A stretch of 64,000 bases of DNA from Psychrosphaera haliotis (GTDB lineage Bacteria > Pseudomonadota > Gammaproteobacteria > Enterobacterales > Alteromonadaceae). Positions within the stretch are counted from its first letter, which is position 1. Each line of letters starts with the position of its first letter. The stretch is taken from NCBI RefSeq assembly GCF_039523615.1, contig NZ_BAAAFQ010000004.1, positions 682,001 through 746,000 of the forward strand, written 5' to 3'. The position numbers were made by a program, and so were the translations under genes. The notes beneath the pieces are model-generated. The model was not told where the DNA came from and searched no databases. It saw only the letters and a program-made list of their open reading frames with translations. This document shows, one piece after another, positions 61,239 through 64,000 of this stretch.

Positions 61239-63028
61239 TTTCGGTGGCGTTGATGTGCTCTTCGCCATTGTTCAACCCAGACAGAAAATCCACTCAATTC
61301 AAAAGGCTTGCTATAGAAAAAGCCTTGTCCTGTCTCACAATTCAAATCTATTAATTGAAGCTCTGTTTCTTCTGTTTCTATCCCTTGTGCTACAACAGGA
61401 ATATTCAAAGATTTAGCCATACCAATAATAGCATTGATATAAGTATTTAACTGATGGCCCTTTGTGGCTCTAGAAATATGCTTGCAATCCACTTTTACGT
61501 AACAGGGCGTAAAATGGCTAAATGTTTCTAACGCTGACAAGTCCTTGCCAAAGTCATCAATCGCAACTTTAATACCTGATTGCGCTAATAATCGAGTGAC
61601 TTTAAGTGCTTTTGTTTTGTTTTCTGCAAATGCAGACTCTTTAATCTCCACAATAAGCTTACTTGGCTCCACCATATACTCGTCAAGAAAGTTTAAAATT
61701 GATTCCACTAAATGAGATTGTAATAACTCCCTGTTGGAAATATTCACCGACAGCGTTTGTGGTGAGTCATTAGATTTCAAAATCGCTAATGCTTGAATCG
61801 CCTTTTCTATGGTCCACATATTCAATTGGTAAATAATGCCCGATTGCTCTGCAAGCTCTATAAACTCTCTTGCGCTAACAATACCTTCGCCTTCACGGTT
61901 CCAACGAACCAACAATTCGCCGCCTAATACCTTTTTAGACTTAAGGTCTATTTGAGGGTGAACATAAACCACAAACCTATCTGTATTTAAATCGTTTTTG
62001 AGCTGACTAATAATAGATTTTTTTGCCAACAACTTTGCGGTTTGACTGTTATCAAAGTAAATAGAGTGACTTTGTTTATCAGACTGTTCCAATGCTAAAA
62101 ACGCATTTTCAATCAAACTTTCAATGGCATGACCTTGCTCTGGGTAGGAGGAAACACCAAAATCAACGCCAATATCTACAGCGGTAGCGTCCACTACAAT
62201 TGGCTCGCTAATGCTGTTCGATAACAAATCAATAATATGCTCAGTGGCATAAACATTCGTGTCTTTTTTTATCGCCATTAAAAAGTCGACGCCACCAGCA
62301 CTGGCAAAAACTGTACTAAGCGGTTCATTTGTTAACGTGACAATTTCTGCAACTTTTTCTAATTTTTTCTTTAGGCGACTAATAAGTTGTAGTTTTACAA
62401 TATCGGCATGATTGTGGCCTATCAATCGGTTTAACTCCGCAAACCGAGTGAACTTAAAAGCAATAATATCTAATGATTCACTAGAATTTTGATATAACCA
62501 TTTTTCTACCTGTTGAGAGAACCCCGTTTTATTGGGTAGGCCCGTAGACACATCAAAACCATTTTTCACATTTGCGGAATCAAGTTTGCCTGTCATATCA
62601 TCAAGCTTTGCTACTAATGCGCCGTGTTGATAGATGCTCCTAAATAATATTAGTGTTGAAACAAAAACCGGCATTAACAAATAGATTAAGAGTTGATTTA
62701 GTAGCAAGTGATTTAGTAATAACAAACTGACAATGACAATCAAAAAGCCCCATTGGTAGCTATGATCAACAATATTAAAAAGCATGTCTTTCCAAATAAG
62801 TGGGACGCAAAACAACACGGCGGCAAGAGAAGAAGCTAAATAAATTGAAAGGTCAACGTTTTGATAAGCACCAGTAATGGCGTTATAACAATAAAAAGCC
62901 GCAAGTAGATTTGATGCAAAACCAAGCCAATACTCGTGTTTTTTTAAGCAAAGGATAAGCGCTAAAACCATAAAGGCGACAACTACATTAATGCCTAAAA
63001 AAATATTCAGTAATGCCACAACATCCAT
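61235..63028 (-). CDS. Membrane-bound GGDEF-EAL protein with degenerate GGDEF
   Basis: 597 residues. About five membrane helices (1-135), a GGDEF-type domain (about 165-325) in which the active-site loop reads G-G-V-D-F (245-249), so cyclase activity is unlikely, and an EAL domain (about 345-590). The EAL signature is E-L-L (371-373) with the catalytic glutamate kept; DDFGKD and a late GIE are present, so phosphodiesterase activity is possible. The C terminus overlaps hutG's end by 4 bp (convergent). It starts 5 bp after the next gene's stop, so the two are co-transcribed. Confidence 0.85.
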   Translation of the reverse strand: MDVVALLNIFLGINVVVAFMVLALILCLKKHEYWLGFASNLLAAFYCYNAITGAYQNVDLSIYLASSLAAVLFCVPLIWKDMLFNIVDHSYQWGFLIVIVSLLLLNHLLLNQLLIYLLMPVFVSTLILFRSIYQHGALVAKLDDMTGKLDSANVKNGFDVSTGLPNKTGFSQQVEKWLYQNSSESLDIIAFKFTRFAELNRLIGHNHADIVKLQLISRLKKKLEKVAEIVTLTNEPLSTVFASAGGVDFLMAIKKDTNVYATEHIIDLLSNSISEPIVVDATAVDIGVDFGVSSYPEQGHAIESLIENAFLALEQSDKQSHSIYFDNSQTAKLLAKKSIISQLKNDLNTDRFVVYVHPQIDLKSKKVLGGELLVRWNREGEGIVSAREFIELAEQSGIIYQLNMWTIEKAIQALAILKSNDSPQTLSVNISNRELLQSHLVESILNFLDEYMVEPSKLIVEIKESAFAENKTKALKVTRLLAQSGIKVAIDDFGKDLSALETFSHFTPCYVKVDCKHISRATKGHQLNTYINAIIGMAKSLNIPVVAQGIETEETELQLIDLNCETGQGFFYSKPFELSGFSVWVEQWRRAHQRHRN

Positions 63029-63033
63029 TTTAT

Positions 63034-64000
63034 CTACCTTCCAATATTCATGCGCTGTGAAACATTCGGCAATGTTTTAGGTAATTCTTTTAAATACTCC
63101 ATTAATTGCGGCTCAGGAAGCGGACGGCTAAATAAATAACCCTGCAAGTGATGGCAACCCATAACATGCAACAGATAAGCTTGCTGTTCGTTTTCAACCC
63201 CCTCACCTACCACGTCAATATTTAAGTGGCCGGCCAGTTGAATAATCACAGAAGTGATATTTCTATCTTGCTCATTAAACTCAATTTCATGGATAAAGGA
63301 CCGGTCAATTTTAACCTTATCAATATCAAATTGTTTTAAGTGCCCTAACGAACTAAAACCAGTGCCAAAGTCGTCCAAAGCAATAGTAAAGCCCATGCTT
63401 TTTAATATAGATATGTTTTTTGCCACCGTTGGTGCGTCAATCATCATGGCCGTTTCTGTTAGCTCCAGCTCAATAAGCTTACAATTACCATTTATACTGG
63501 CAACCAACTCTTTAATTTGACACACAAATTCAGCCTGCTGAAAATTAACCGAAGAAATATTTACGGCAATACGGCCACGCATTAAGCCTTTATCGTACCA
63601 ACGTTGAGCTGCCGAGAATGCCTCTTTTAAAACAAAAAAATCAACCTGTCGGATCAATCCATTCTGCTCTGCAATCTCAATAAAATGACCTGGAGGCACT
63701 AAGCCTCTCGTTTTACTATTCCATCTAACCAGTGCTTCAAAACCATATATGCGCTCTTCTTTAGAGTGAAATAACGGTTGATAATGAATTGAAAGTTCAT
63801 TGTTATTTAAAGCGCCTACTAGCTCACTTTCTATATTTAAATCGTCCGACGTAATATCATCCATGGCATGATCAAAAATCAACGCGTCATTTCGGCCGCT
63901 TATTTTCACTCTATTTAACGCAGTGTCAGCACAGCGCATTAGTGCATCAGCTTTGGTGCCGTGTGTTGGGTAAATGGCGACACCAATGCTCGTGGTTAAG
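63034..64000 (-). CDS. GGDEF-EAL protein (C-terminal fragment)
   Basis: The gene enters from the right edge. The first visible codons read T-T-S-I-G-V-A-I-Y-P-T-H-G, the end of a GGDEF domain, so the ATG at 63939 is internal. The EAL domain follows (FEALVRWN, LDDFGTGFSSL, EGVENEQQ), with all key catalytic residues as far as I can judge. It probably hydrolyses cyclic di-GMP. Upstream part and any sensor domain lie outside the window. Confidence 0.88.
   Translation of the reverse strand, partial: LTTSIGVAIYPTHGTKADALMRCADTALNRVKISGRNDALIFDHAMDDITSDDLNIESELVGALNNNELSIHYQPLFHSKEERIYGFEALVRWNSKTRGLVPPGHFIEIAEQNGLIRQVDFFVLKEAFSAAQRWYDKGLMRGRIAVNISSVNFQQAEFVCQIKELVASINGNCKLIELELTETAMMIDAPTVAKNISILKSMGFTIALDDFGTGFSSLGHLKQFDIDKVKIDRSFIHEIEFNEQDRNITSVIIQLAGHLNIDVVGEGVENEQQAYLLHVMGCHHLQGYLFSRPLPEPQLMEYLKELPKTLPNVSQRMNIGR

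Noticed and set aside
1..64000. tRNA, rRNA, CRISPR arrays, insertion sequences, prophage or attachment sites
   Set aside because: None was seen on either strand. The tandem arrays have no spacers and no cas genes, and no transposase or integrase was found.

Overview
The window is a chromosomal stretch of a low-GC marine gammaproteobacterium. Gene order and protein similarity point to the order Alteromonadales (a Colwellia-, Thalassotalea- or Psychrosphaera-like organism); this is an inference from content, since no rRNA gene is present. The evidence is the kdsD-kdsC-lptC-lptA-lptB-rpoN-hpf-ptsN-rapZ-ptsO run continuing into mgtE, a DUF4124 gene between glnA and glnL, the yhdP-nitrilase-tldD order, dusB-fis, and many proteins close to E. 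coli ones (GrxA, Gsk, PrkB, PrmA, Hpf). Almost all of it is core genome. I saw no phage, IS element, CRISPR array, tRNA or rRNA.

Layout. 1-1.7 kb: minus-strand mlaF-mlaE-mlaD (phospholipid transport, mlaD cut by the edge). 1.9-11.2 kb: plus-strand yrbG, Kdo synthesis (kdsD, kdsC), LPS export (lptC, lptA, lptB), sigma-54 (rpoN), hibernation factor, nitrogen PTS (ptsN, ptsO), rapZ and mgtE. 11.3-23.3 kb: cvfB-like gene, pmbA (tldE), darP, a large Ig-repeat lipoprotein, then tldD, a nitrilase-family amidase and the giant envelope protein YhdP. 23.5-28.7 kb: queG, a cold shock gene, DUF1289, a divergent Memo-like protein, grxA, gsk and a PqiA-like membrane protein. 28.9-36 kb: pckA and histidine utilisation (hutI diverging from hutC-hutU-hutH), with a 13-copy hexamer repeat between hutC and hutU. 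36-40.8 kb: an unrecognised four-gene envelope/lipoprotein operon and an orphan PEP-CTERM protein. 40.9-46.7 kb: glnG, glnL, DUF4124, glnA and prkB. 46.8-59.4 kb: small envelope genes, purD, DUF6482, a Trp-rich protein, an exported methyltransferase-like lipoprotein, rlmJ, prmA, dusB-fis, purH, a DUF4785-like lipoprotein and a lipase-like hydrolase. 59.7-64 kb: rraA with a HutG-like arginase-family gene, then two c-di-GMP (EAL) genes, the last running off the edge.

How it fits together. Nitrogen control is unusually complete: sigma-54 and the nitrogen PTS at one end, and glnA/glnL/glnG with readable promoters in the middle. glnA has a sigma-54 -24/-12 element with upstream NtrC sites. glnL has a near-perfect NtrC palindrome just downstream of a sigma-70-type promoter. 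Histidine catabolism feeds the same network, but the fourth-step gene lies 24 kb away beside rraA. Both subunits of the TldD/TldE protease are present within 6 kb.

The most interesting items are the hexamer array before hutU, the NtrC operator over the glnL start, the four-gene LPP20-type operon, the Memo-like protein with a changed metal-site region, and the putative exported methyltransferase. No clearly new defence or mobile system is visible.
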